Position numbers and translations under genes: made by a program. The notes beneath the pieces were generated by a model, which saw only the letters and a list, made by a program, of their open reading frames with translations, did not search any database and was not told the DNA's origin. A DNA stretch of 64,000 nucleotides from Bin87 sp026710825 (lineage in GTDB: Bacteria > Chloroflexota > Dehalococcoidia > Lucifugimonadales > UBA3495): contig OZ247427.1 of the NCBI GenBank assembly GCA_965232815.1, positions 1,116,001 to 1,180,000 on the forward strand. Reading direction: 5' to 3'. Positions 46,349 through 53,802 of this stretch are shown in pieces; the first letter of the stretch is position 1, and each line of letters starts with the position of its first letter.

Positions 46349-46560
46349 GGCATCATTGAACCCGGCATCCGTCACCCCGGCCTCGGATACCCAACCGCCC
46401 GACGCAAAGACCGTCGGCGTGCGGAACACCGCGACCAACCAAAGGGCCGGGGATATATCCCCGGCCCATGCCATCCGGCGCGCTCGCTTATGTCGTCGCG
46501 CTTTCAGCTATTCCCCTCACCGGGATGTGAGGAAACCCCGGATGCGAGGAGCCTCGTCCG

Positions 46561-46782
46561 CTAGTCTGCGTTGGCGTAAACGTAGCAGCGGACTCCGGCC
46601 ATCGGGATGCCGTAGCCAAACTTGACCCGCGGCGCCTCGATTCTCGGCTCATATTCCTGGCCCACGGCGTGAGAGCCGAACTCGTTCAGCGTATCGCTCA
46701 GGTCCTGCTCCACCCGGTCGGTCAGCAACCCCTGCCCCTCTTGGACGTCGGCCTCGATCGATTGTTCATTGACGGTAACCAT
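46561..46782 (-). CDS. 73-residue protein of unknown function, paralogue 1
   Basis: A small acidic protein paired with a second copy at 47073-47294. Both start MVTVNE, share the central pattern VEQDxxDxLxEFG, and end with the strongly conserved YGIPMAGVR followed by an aromatic and acidic tail (CYVYANAD here). No signal peptide or membrane segment. It has GGAGG eight bases before the ATG and its own promoter overlapped by a palindrome. The variable middle with a fixed N-terminal part and a conserved GIPMAGVR tail could fit a peptide precursor with leader and core, but no modifying enzyme gene is adjacent. Function unknown; real coding is well supported by conservation between the copies. Confidence 0.75.
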   Translation of the reverse strand: MVTVNEQSIEADVQEGQGLLTDRVEQDLSDTLNEFGSHAVGQEYEPRIEAPRVKFGYGIPMAGVRCYVYANAD

Positions 46783-46823
46783 CGTTACTTCCTCCGTGTA
46801 TCTTGGATTTCTTTCAGTAGAGT

Positions 46824-46865
46824 TGATACGATTCGTATCATAGCAAGTAATACCGTATTGGTCAA
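46824..46865 (-). promoter_or_regulatory. Promoter and operator of paralogue 1
   Basis: On the minus strand, TTGACC (46860-46865), 17 bases, TATGAT (46837-46842). The palindrome TGATACG-ATT-CGTATCA (46824-46840) overlaps the -10 box, as a repressor site would. Confidence 0.65.
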
Positions 46866-47021
46866 TACCCTTGACTGCTAAAACTGCATGTTAACCCGCT
46901 CATCCTCCAAAAATGCGCGTGCCCCATCCACCGCCTTGCCGGAAATACCCCGCCTGTCTCGACCAATGCATCCAGATGACCGCCCTCGCACGCGACGCCC
47001 AACCCCACTCACCAACGCAAG

Positions 47022-47047
47022 GGGGGCGGCCCTCTCGGACCGCCCCC
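47022..47047 (-). terminator. Hairpin after paralogue 2
   Basis: GGGGGCGG - ten bases - CCGCCCCC, an 8-bp GC stem 26 bases downstream of the minus-strand stop; no T-run. Confidence 0.4.
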
Positions 47048-47072
47048 GGAAACCGTGCCGATATTCTGGCCG

Positions 47073-47294
47073 CTAATCCTCCGGCACGTATCGGTAATAC
47101 CGCACTCCGGCCATCGGGATGCCATAGGCCAGGCTCGGCGGCGGAATGTGCCGGACTCTCTCCGGCGCGGCGTCTTCCATCCGTGCCCCGAATTCGGTCA
47201 GCACGTCGGCCATATCCTGCTCCACCCATTCGCTAAGCAACCCGGATCTGAGGTCAATCTGCTCTTGCATCAGTCGTTCGTTGACAGTAACCAT
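47073..47294 (-). CDS. 73-residue protein of unknown function, paralogue 2
   Basis: Same length and plan as the neighbour at 46561: start MVTVNERLMQEQ, central LLSEWVEQDMADVLTEFG, and tail AYGIPMAGVRYYRYVPED. Identity is highest at both ends and low in the Pro/Arg-containing centre (residues 38-55). GGAGGGG precedes the ATG by six bases, so translation should be strong. Transcribed from its own promoter with an overlapping palindrome. Tandem duplication with separate control suggests two variants of one function rather than a complex. A longer in-frame extension upstream is contradicted by the ribosome site. No family recognised. Confidence 0.75.
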   Translation of the reverse strand: MVTVNERLMQEQIDLRSGLLSEWVEQDMADVLTEFGARMEDAAPERVRHIPPPSLAYGIPMAGVRYYRYVPED

Positions 47295-47341
47295 CGTTGC
47301 TCCCCTCCCGTTTTGATTTGCCGCGTCATTATTGATTGCGA

Positions 47342-47378
47342 TGTTTATTATCATAAACACCAATGCCAACTATGTCAA
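47342..47378 (-). promoter_or_regulatory. Promoter and operator of paralogue 2
   Basis: On the minus strand, consensus TTGACA (47373-47378), exactly 17 bases, TATGAT (47350-47355). The perfect inverted repeat TGTTTAT-TATC-ATAAACA (47342-47359) covers the -10 box. Its sequence differs from the operator of paralogue 1. Confidence 0.7.
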
Positions 47379-47489
47379 CCCCTCCTGCCCCCAATCCTCG
47401 GACGCCCCTGCCAAAAACCACATCTCCCATCGTAAAAAAGCGTCGACGAGGACGGCATCAACTCATCCTCCACCACCGTACCCCCGATC

Positions 47490-47513
47490 GTAGGAGCGAA
47501 TAATCATTCGCCC
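47490..47513. repeat. Dispersed palindromic repeat, GGAGCGAATAAT type
   Basis: GTAGGAGCGAATAATCATTC then GCCC; one substitution from the 25828 copy in the left arm. Confidence 0.6.
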
Positions 47514-47573
47514 AACCCTCCGCACCCACCGTCCCTCCATCACCCAAACCCACGCCCAATCACAAGAATTTCC

Positions 47574-47603
47574 TGTCCATCCCGTAAATCCTGCTTATCC
47601 CGG
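47574..47603. repeat. Short heptad-like repeat, ATCC(T/C)G unit
   Basis: Contains CTGTCCATCCCGTAAATCCT then GCTTATCCCG; related to 44838-44862. Confidence 0.4.
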
Positions 47604-47628
47604 TAAAAAATAACCCTGACACTCCCCC

Positions 47629-47657
47629 TTGACACTGCGTATAAGAACGTATATCCT
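47629..47657 (+). promoter_or_regulatory. Orphan sigma-70-type promoter with direct repeats
   Basis: TTGACA (47629-47634), 17 bases, TATCCT (47652-47657). The spacer holds the direct repeat CGTATA-AGAA-CGTATA, and AAACGTACGTTT (perfect 12-base palindrome) lies about 12 bases downstream. No coding gene follows on this strand within 1.5 kb. Confidence 0.5.
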
Positions 47658-48098
47658 AACTGTGTCTAGACCAAACGTACGTTTATCCCAACATCAGTGA
47701 GGCAGGATTCCCAGCATCGACGGCCAACCCCGTCAGTAAAAATCGCATACCAGGCTCCGCGACTGCCAACGTCTGTCTAACCTATCAACAGTGTGGAGTT
47801 GCGTCCCAGCGCCAGCCACAGCGTTCCGTGCTGCGTCGTCTATCCCAATGAACCGGCCCCGGTGGGCACGTCATGGCGGATTGTCGATGTGGGCCACGGA
47901 GAATACCGAGCATAAGAATATGCGTACCCCCGGCCGTACGCTGACAACGATGCAACGGGAATCCTGCCTCCCCAACCAGCCAAACCCAGCAAGAACCCCC
48001 AAAGGAGAAACCGCCAACCCAAACACCGCAACCCCCAACCAACCGCGAATCGTACGGGCCACCGAACACTCGCCCTCACCCCGATCAACCGCCAACTG

Positions 48099-48124
48099 CA
48101 GGGGCGGGCTCCCAACCCGCCCTA
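48099..48124. repeat. Dispersed palindromic repeat, GGGGCGGGCT type
   Basis: GCAGGGGCGGGCTCCCAACC then CGCCCTA; same architecture as the GTAGGGGCG family with a different centre. Confidence 0.5.
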
Positions 48125-48165
48125 CCCTTAGCAGGATGGAACGTCCTCCCCAGGCGGGAGGAGCC

Positions 48166-49221
48166 CTATCCGTCCCTGAACTTGGGCATCACCTGCTCGG
48201 CCAGCAACTTGAGCGAGTGGTGCGTCTTTTCCCGGCTCACCAGCCCACGGTTGGTGAGCATCAGGTTGCGAATCCCAACGTCCCGCATCATCTCAAGCTG
48301 CTCGGACACCCGCCGCGGACTGCCCACCAGGTTCTCAGGCGCGTCCGCGTCCGGATGCTCCCCGTATCCGTCCCGCTGCACCGGCGGCGCCTGGTATGAC
48401 ATCGGAAACTCCTTGGGATTCCACTGCTCCCGGTACTCCTGCATCGTCGAATACGCCCGCAGGTTGGCCGGCAGGAATTCCTCCATCGCCTCGTCATCCG
48501 TATCGGCCAGGTGCATCTCCCGCCATACCCAGATCTGGTCCAGGTTCCGCTCGATGGCCTCCTCGTCAAACCCCGATTCCGCCATCGTGTCCCGGTAAAG
48601 CGCGATGTCCGCCCCCGTGCTGTTGATCGAGCTGCCCCGCAGCAGGATCGGCCGGCCCAGTCGGGCCATCTCCATTATCGATTCCCGGTTGATGCACGCC
48701 CGGGCCAGCGGCGGATGCGGTCTCTGGTAGGGCCGCGGTCGCACCGACGGGAACGAAACGTTGTAATAGTCCCCCCGAAAATCCACGTTGTCCGTCGTCC
48801 ACGCCCTGACCAGCAGTTCCTCCGCCTCCTCCATCTGCTCCGCCCCCTGCGCCGGGTCCGTCCCGAATCCCAGGTATTCAAACGCGTTGTAGTTGGATCC
48901 CTTGGCCGTTCCCACCACCAGCCGGCCGCCGCTCAGGTTGTCCAGCAGCGCCGTCTGCATCGCCACCCGCACCGGGTTGTGCAGCGGCAACTCGATGATC
49001 CCGAACCCCAGCGTCACCCGGCTCGTCTTGACCGCCACCGCGCTGGCGAATACCAGCGGGTCGCCGTACACGCACTCGCCGGTGAAGTAGTGCTCGGCAA
49101 ACCAGATGGCATCAAAACCCAGCGCCTCCACCAGTTCCGCCTCGTCCAGGCAATCTTGAATCTCCCGGTCATCCTGCGAGTCATCGAATTTCATCGGGTA
49201 AAAGAAGTGGCCGAAGCGCAT
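48166..49221 (-). CDS. LLM-class flavin-dependent oxidoreductase (luciferase-like)
   Basis: A 351-residue luciferase-like monooxygenase. Family marks: MRFGHFFYPMKFDDSQ start, EALGFDAIWFAEHYF, VAVKTSRVTLGFGIIELP, HNPVRVAMQTALLDNLSGGR and GTAKGSNYNAFEYLG. These use F420H2 or FMNH2 with a flavin-reducing partner to oxidise organic substrates; the cofactor cannot be told from sequence alone. I use ATG 49221 because it gives the standard N-terminus; the upstream 28 codons lack coding character. Divergent from the arsenite methyltransferase with about 125 bases between. Substrate unknown; such enzymes are abundant in SAR202-like bacteria. Confidence 0.88.
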   Translation of the reverse strand: MRFGHFFYPMKFDDSQDDREIQDCLDEAELVEALGFDAIWFAEHYFTGECVYGDPLVFASAVAVKTSRVTLGFGIIELPLHNPVRVAMQTALLDNLSGGRLVVGTAKGSNYNAFEYLGFGTDPAQGAEQMEEAEELLVRAWTTDNVDFRGDYYNVSFPSVRPRPYQRPHPPLARACINRESIMEMARLGRPILLRGSSINSTGADIALYRDTMAESGFDEEAIERNLDQIWVWREMHLADTDDEAMEEFLPANLRAYSTMQEYREQWNPKEFPMSYQAPPVQRDGYGEHPDADAPENLVGSPRRVSEQLEMMRDVGIRNLMLTNRGLVSREKTHHSLKLLAEQVMPKFRDG

Positions 49222-49346
49222 GGCGGTTCCGTCCCAGTTTAAAGTGGCCGCGATTATAGCACCGGGCGTTTGACGTGCTTGCCCCGCCGGCGTAGCATGA
49301 AACACTACCTATCCAATCCGTCCATCAGGACCACACGGAGGCGCCG

Positions 49347-50222
49347 ATGACTACTGCTCAGGACAACACTGCTGACATCCGCCAGGCCGTCCAGGAACAC
49401 TACGGCCAGCGCGCCCGGCGCGTCATCGAATTGACCGACGTCACCCCCGTCGGGGTCGGCTGCGGCGCGGAGAATTGCGGGCACGGCAACTGCGGCGCAG
49501 ACGAGTGCGGTCACGATGCCGCCGCGTGCGGGTGTAGCTCCGCCGAAGGCGCCGCCTGCTGCAGCCCCGCCGACACCGAACGCGCCATGACCCTCTACAA
49601 CGAGGCCCAACTCCAGGGCCTGCCCGTCGAAGCAATGGCCGCCTCCGCCGGGTGTGGCAACCCCACGGCGCTGGCCGAACTCCGTCCCGGCGAAACCGTC
49701 CTCGACCTCGGCTCCGGTGGCGGCATCGACTGCTTCATCGCCGCCGAGCAGGTGGGCGAGTCCGGACGCGTCTTCGGCCTCGACATGACCCCCGACATGC
49801 TCGACCTCGCCAATGCCAACAAGAACCGCATGGGCGTCAGCAACGTCGAGTTCATCAAGGGCCACCTCGAAGAAATCCCCCTGCCCGACGCCAGCATCAA
49901 CGTGGTCATCAGCAACTGCGTGATCTGCTTGTCCCCCGACAAGGACGCCGTGTTCCAGGAAGCGTTCCGCGTCCTGACCCCCGGTGGACGTCTCCACGTT
50001 TCCGACATGCTCGCCCTCAGCCAGGACGGCCCGACCCTCAACGACTCCCAGGCCTGGGCATCCTGCATAGCCGGCGCCGAATACCGCGATACCTACCTCG
50101 CCAGAATGGTCGCCGCCGGTTTCACCGACATCCAGACCATCGATGAGGCGATCCGCTGCGATGATGACGACGTTCCCCTCAACGTCGCCAGCGTCAAGGT
50201 ATCCGCCCGCAAACCTGCGTAG
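49347..50222 (+). CDS. arsM: Arsenite S-adenosylmethyltransferase with extra cysteine-rich segment
   Basis: A 291-residue methyltransferase that methylates As(III) for detoxification. Rossmann motif VLDLGSGGGIDCF, the arsenite-site cysteines in SAGCGNP, ISNCVICLSPDK and WASCIAGAEY, and the C-terminal VSARKP are typical ArsM. Residues 39-72 carry eight cysteines (39, 44, 49, 54, 61, 63, 71, 72) plus histidines in a CG-repeat style; most ArsM proteins have only a CC pair near here, so this looks like an added metal- or arsenic-binding loop. GGAGG lies just before the ATG. No arsR, arsB or arsC gene is adjacent. Confidence 0.92.
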   Translation: MTTAQDNTADIRQAVQEHYGQRARRVIELTDVTPVGVGCGAENCGHGNCGADECGHDAAACGCSSAEGAACCSPADTERAMTLYNEAQLQGLPVEAMAASAGCGNPTALAELRPGETVLDLGSGGGIDCFIAAEQVGESGRVFGLDMTPDMLDLANANKNRMGVSNVEFIKGHLEEIPLPDASINVVISNCVICLSPDKDAVFQEAFRVLTPGGRLHVSDMLALSQDGPTLNDSQAWASCIAGAEYRDTYLARMVAAGFTDIQTIDEAIRCDDDDVPLNVASVKVSARKPA

Positions 50223-50248
50223 CGGGAGTGTCAACCATTCCGACAACG

Positions 50249-50274
50249 GTAGGGGCAGGCTCAAATCCTGCCCC
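50249..50274. repeat. Dispersed palindromic repeat, GGGGCAGGCT type
   Basis: GTAGGGGCAGGCTCAAATCC then TGCCCC, just after arsM; same design as the other GTAGGGGC repeats. Confidence 0.55.
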
Positions 50275-50393
50275 GCCAACTGCCGGATCAATCTGAAATT
50301 ATTCCGCCCGGCTGCGATTTGCCGTTCCGCAACCGCCCGTCCCGCGCTATAATCCCCGCGGTTTCTGAATCAAAGTTGTCGAGTCCCGAACCC

Positions 50394-51665
50394 ATGGCTG
50401 AATCACCACAGCAGAACATCAGCGAAGAATACGCTCGCCGGTTCATGCCGCCCGAGCGTCGCCAAAAGCCGGCCGAGGAAGAGGCGCCCGCAGACCCTCC
50501 TGCCGAGCCCCCGGCTGCCGAACCCCGTGCCTCCGAACCGACCGCCACCCAGGTCGCAGAGCCGGTTGCGGACCCGGTCGACGAAACCGTAACCGATTCC
50601 GCCGAACCATCCCATTCGCCCAACGGCTCCGCTCAGCAGCAGCCTCCTCCTCCCGCTCCCGCAGCCGTGGTCGAGCCTGCGCCCGCGCCCACGACCGAAT
50701 CCGCGCTGTGGGATGACCATTCGGACAAGCCCCCGGCTTACGTGGAGGCCAACGACCTCTTCAAAATCTTCAAGCCGGCCGATCTTGAAGTCGTCGCCCT
50801 GCGCGGCGTTGACCTGGAAATCCAGGGCGGTGAACTGGTCGGCATCGTCGGCGCCAGCGGCTCTGGCAAGACCACGCTCCTCAACATCCTCGCCGGATTG
50901 GAGCGCCCCTCTGCCGGACGGATCCGCGTGGGCGAGCGCGATCTCCTCGACATCAGCGACCGGGAATTGGTGGCCTACCGCCGCCAGGATGTCGGGTTCG
51001 TGTGGCAGGCCACCGGCCGCAACCTGGTCCCCTACCTCAACGTCCGGGACAACATCGAACTCCCCCAGGCCATCGCCGGAGTCAATCGCAAACAGCGCCG
51101 CGAACGGGCCCAGGAACTCCTTGAAGCCCTCCAGATGTCGGACAAGTCCGTTCGCTACCCCTCGGAACTCTCCGGTGGTGAGCAGCAGCGCGTCGCCATC
51201 GCCGTCGCTTTGGCCAACAACCCGCCCCTGCTCCTCGCCGACGAACCCACCGGCGAACTGGACACCGCCATGGCCGAGGACGTGTTCCGGATGCTCCAGC
51301 GCATCAACCGCCAGTTCGGCGTAACCGTGATCATAGTCACCCACTACGCCGGCATCGCCCGCTGGGTTGACCGTGTCATTCGCATCCGCGACGGCCGCAT
51401 CGGCTCCGAGTCCTACCTGCGCGCCTCATACCAGGGCGATCAGGGCAACGAGGAGGAATTCCTCGTCGTCGACCGCGCCGGCCGCCTCCAGTTGCCCCGG
51501 GAGTACATGGAACGCTTCCAGGACCTGAACGGCTCTTGGGAGGGCCTGGCCAGCACCGGCATGGCCGACGACGGCGGGGAGGTGACCCTGCGTCCGGCGT
51601 CTGCGCCCCACCGCACCCGCGAGCGTTCCACCGATCTCGCCCGCGAGTCCGATAACCGAGGGTGA
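50394..51665 (+). CDS. ABC transporter ATPase with long disordered N-terminus
   Basis: A 423-residue ATPase of the MacB/LolD type. Residues 1-110 are Pro/Ala/Glu-rich and probably disordered. The ABC core follows: Walker A GASGSGKTTLLNILAG, Q-loop in FVWQATGRNLVPYLNV, signature LSGGEQQRVAIAVAL, Walker B LLLADEPTGELD and the H-loop VTHYAG. The C-terminal 80 residues are an extra tail. MacB/LolD ATPases normally serve FtsX-like permeases for lipoprotein, peptide or toxin export, but none is encoded within the following genes. ATG 50394 chosen; TATAAT at 50348-50353 could be the -10. The stop overlaps the next ATPase gene. Confidence 0.88.
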   Translation: MAESPQQNISEEYARRFMPPERRQKPAEEEAPADPPAEPPAAEPRASEPTATQVAEPVADPVDETVTDSAEPSHSPNGSAQQQPPPPAPAAVVEPAPAPTTESALWDDHSDKPPAYVEANDLFKIFKPADLEVVALRGVDLEIQGGELVGIVGASGSGKTTLLNILAGLERPSAGRIRVGERDLLDISDRELVAYRRQDVGFVWQATGRNLVPYLNVRDNIELPQAIAGVNRKQRRERAQELLEALQMSDKSVRYPSELSGGEQQRVAIAVALANNPPLLLADEPTGELDTAMAEDVFRMLQRINRQFGVTVIIVTHYAGIARWVDRVIRIRDGRIGSESYLRASYQGDQGNEEEFLVVDRAGRLQLPREYMERFQDLNGSWEGLASTGMADDGGEVTLRPASAPHRTRERSTDLARESDNRG

Positions 51666-52366
51666 CGGCGGTCATGGTCAACGGAACAGCGGCTCTGGCC
51701 ACCGAGGCGGTGGTCCGCGAGTTCGGCGACGGCGAAAGCGCGGTCCGGGCCGTTGACGGTATTTCCGTCAGCATCGCCCCCGGCGAGTTCGTCGCTCTGG
51801 TCGGACGCTCCGGTTCGGGCAAAACCACGCTCCTCAACCTGCTGGCCGGCTTGGACCGCCCCAACGAGGGCAAGGTGTGGTTCGAAGGCCGTGAGTTGTC
51901 CGGCCTGTCCGAAAAGGACTTGGTGGGCCTGCGCCGCGAACGCATCGGGTTCGTGTTTCAGTCCTTCGGTCTGATCCCCCTGCTCTCCGCATTCGAGAAC
52001 GTGGAACTCCCCCTGCACATCGGCGGAGTTTCGTGGCGTGAACGCCGCCGCAGAGCCAACGAGTCCCTCGAGTTGGTCGGCCTGCAGGGACGCTCCGGCC
52101 ACCGGCCTTACGAACTGTCCGGCGGAGAGCAGCAGCGCGTCGCCATCGCCCGCGCGTTGGTCGCCGGCCCGTCCGTGGTATTCGCCGATGAGCCCACCGG
52201 CGAACTCGACAGCGTCACCGCGGTGACCATCGGCGGCATCTTGCGCGAAATCGGCGCCAGCCGCGGCGTCACCGTCGTTACCGCGACTCATGATCTCATG
52301 CTGGCCGACATGGCCGACCGCCGTCTCCAGATGGCCGACGGCCGCGTGACCTCCATAGACGGCTGA
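51662..52366 (+). CDS. ABC transporter ATPase (MacB/LolD-like)
   Basis: A 234-residue ATPase: Walker A GRSGSGKTTLLNLLAG, Q-loop FVFQSFGLIPLLSA, signature LSGGEQQRVAIARAL, Walker B VVFADEPTGELD and H-loop TATHDL. GTG 51662 overlaps the stop of the preceding ATPase (GTGA), so the two are translationally coupled and probably act as a heterodimeric motor; ATG 51674 is an alternative start. Both ATPases resemble lipoprotein/peptide-export types. No permease gene follows (the next genes are rpsU and a zinc-ribbon protein), so the membrane partners must be encoded elsewhere. Confidence 0.9.
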   Translation: MTAVMVNGTAALATEAVVREFGDGESAVRAVDGISVSIAPGEFVALVGRSGSGKTTLLNLLAGLDRPNEGKVWFEGRELSGLSEKDLVGLRRERIGFVFQSFGLIPLLSAFENVELPLHIGGVSWRERRRRANESLELVGLQGRSGHRPYELSGGEQQRVAIARALVAGPSVVFADEPTGELDSVTAVTIGGILREIGASRGVTVVTATHDLMLADMADRRLQMADGRVTSIDG

Positions 52367-52455
52367 TCCCGGCGCTCCCGCCGTTTGCCCCGTTCGGAGC
52401 GTCGTGGTATATTTTGGCCCGTAACAGAGTACCCGCGAAAAATACGGAGTATTGC

Positions 52456-52641
52456 ATGGCTTACGTAACGCCTCGAGATGGCGAACCGCCTGAAAGTTTG
52501 GTTAACAGGTTCCGAGCGTCCGTTCAGCACGCCGGTATCCTGCGCGAGCTGAAGGATCGACGATTCTTCCGGTCCAAGGCCCAGAAGGAGCGCTTGGCCG
52601 CCCAGCGTGCGGCACGGCGACGCCGACGGCAGCGCCGGTAG
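52456..52641 (+). CDS. rpsU: 30S ribosomal protein bS21
   Basis: A 61-residue strongly basic protein. The pattern MAYVTPRDGEPPESLVNRFR with later LRELKDRRFFRSKAQKER and a terminal Arg cluster matches bS21 of the small subunit, which helps start translation. Family length (58-70) fits. A TATATT box at 52411-52416 may be its -10. Located between the ABC ATPases and the zinc-ribbon gene; independent transcription is likely. Confidence 0.9.
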   Translation: MAYVTPRDGEPPESLVNRFRASVQHAGILRELKDRRFFRSKAQKERLAAQRAARRRRRQRR

Positions 52642-52800
52642 GACGTTCGCCGGCAACCCCGGCGATCCGCCGCAGAACGCCTTAATCCAATCGCCCCACC
52701 ACCGGACATCGTACCCGGCGCGCCCAAACGGAGTCGGGCCGGAGATCCGCCCGGTGTTTCGGCGCTTGTGTCCCCCGGAACGAGATAAAGGAGGGTAGGT

Positions 52801-53148
52801 TTGCCTCGTTACGATTATCGGTGTACCGAATGCTCAACTGAGTTTGAACTGGTTCAGAAGTTCAGCGAGGCAGGCCAGGGCGAGTGCCCGTCCTGCGGCG
52901 GCGCAGGCCAGAGAGTCTTCCACGCTGTCCCGGTCATATACAAAGGCAGCGGGTTCTACACCACCGACTACGGACGGCCCAAGCGGCCATCTGAGGCCTC
53001 CGAAAGCAAGGAGTCCTCGACCGAATCCTCGTCGTCCTCCAGTGACGGCAAGTCGTCGGACACCTCAAAGTCCAGCGACAGCGCCTCCTCCGGCAGTGAT
53101 TCATCGGCAACACCCGCCCCGGCTGCTGCCGGCGGCGATTCCGCCTGA
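52801..53148 (+). CDS. FmdB-family zinc ribbon protein
   Basis: A 115-residue protein. The N-terminal 60 residues are the FmdB/CxxC zinc ribbon: MPRYDYRCTECSTEFEL, then CPSCGGAG and the conserved YKGSGFYTTDYG block. The rest is a Ser-rich low-complexity tail (residues 70-115), probably disordered. It starts with TTG; GGAGG lies about seven bases upstream, so this is a confident start. FmdB proteins have regulatory or accessory roles; the exact job is unknown. A terminator follows at 53179. Confidence 0.85.
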   Translation: MPRYDYRCTECSTEFELVQKFSEAGQGECPSCGGAGQRVFHAVPVIYKGSGFYTTDYGRPKRPSEASESKESSTESSSSSSDGKSSDTSKSSDSASSGSDSSATPAPAAAGGDSA

Positions 53149-53178
53149 TATTCACGCGGCGGCATAACATGGAACTGG

Positions 53179-53205
53179 GCCGCGCTCTCGGGTGCGGCTT
53201 TTTCT
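53179..53205 (+). terminator. Intrinsic terminator after the zinc-ribbon gene
   Basis: Stem GCCGC / GCGGC with a loop of about ten bases followed by TTTTTCTT. Confidence 0.55.
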
Positions 53206-53244
53206 TGCCCGTCGCTGCCGGTGGGACACGATAGGTAGCCAGCC

Positions 53245-53727
53245 ATGCGAGCGTTGCTCCAGCGAGTCACCGAAGCCTCGGTCTCAATTTACGAACCCGA
53301 CTCAATCGACCAAACCGAAGTCGGCAAAATCGGTCCCGGTCTCGTCGTCCTGCTGGGTGTTGCCGACGCCGACGCCGATACCGATGCTCAGTACCTCGCC
53401 GACAAGGTCGCGAATATGCGGATCTTCGCCGACGATCAGGGGCGGTTCAACCTCTCGGCCCTGGACGTTGGCGCAGAACTGCTCGTGGTGTCCCAGTTCA
53501 CCCTGTACGCGGACACCAGGCGGGGCCGCCGGCCCGATTTCACCCGCGCCGCCGGACCCGATGAAGCCAACCGCCTCTACGAGTTGGCGTGCCAGTTGTT
53601 CCGGGACAAGGGCCTGACGGTGGCCACCGGCCGGTTCCAGGCTTACATGCGCGTCCATCTCGTGAACGACGGCCCCGTGACAATACTCGTCGACAGCGCC
53701 GACCGCGCCCGTCCCAGAAATTCCTAG
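53245..53727 (+). CDS. dtd: D-aminoacyl-tRNA deacylase
   Basis: A 160-residue proofreading enzyme that removes D-amino acids (and glycine mis-charged on tRNA-Ala) from tRNA. The MRALLQRVTEASVSI start, the SQFTLYAD active-site motif and the C-terminal VHLVNDGPVTILVDS (equivalent of the NxGPVT motif) are typical of DTD. Length and start match the family. It has the usual dimer-interface sequence GRRPDFTRAAGPDEAN. No cofactor needed; cytoplasmic. Confidence 0.95.
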   Translation: MRALLQRVTEASVSIYEPDSIDQTEVGKIGPGLVVLLGVADADADTDAQYLADKVANMRIFADDQGRFNLSALDVGAELLVVSQFTLYADTRRGRRPDFTRAAGPDEANRLYELACQLFRDKGLTVATGRFQAYMRVHLVNDGPVTILVDSADRARPRNS

Positions 53728-53802
53728 GGCGAACCTTTTCGGCCCGCCCCAAGGTGTGAAATCAGCATCCCGAACGTGTCGGGATGATCCTGCCGCAACA
53801 GT

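Larger units (their letters stand above)
47379..48165. other. Long intergenic region with repeats and an orphan promoter
   Basis: About 790 bases with no convincing gene on either strand. It contains two dispersed palindromes, a heptad-like repeat (47574-47603) and a plus-strand promoter at 47629. Downstream of that promoter, frames are broken by stops; a proline-rich frame around 47830-48170 has a TAA inside and is not called. Confidence 0.45.

Noticed and set aside
47791..48399. Proline-rich plus-strand frame after the orphan promoter
   Set aside because: It runs antisense into the LLM oxidoreductase gene and related frames contain internal stops; no motif.
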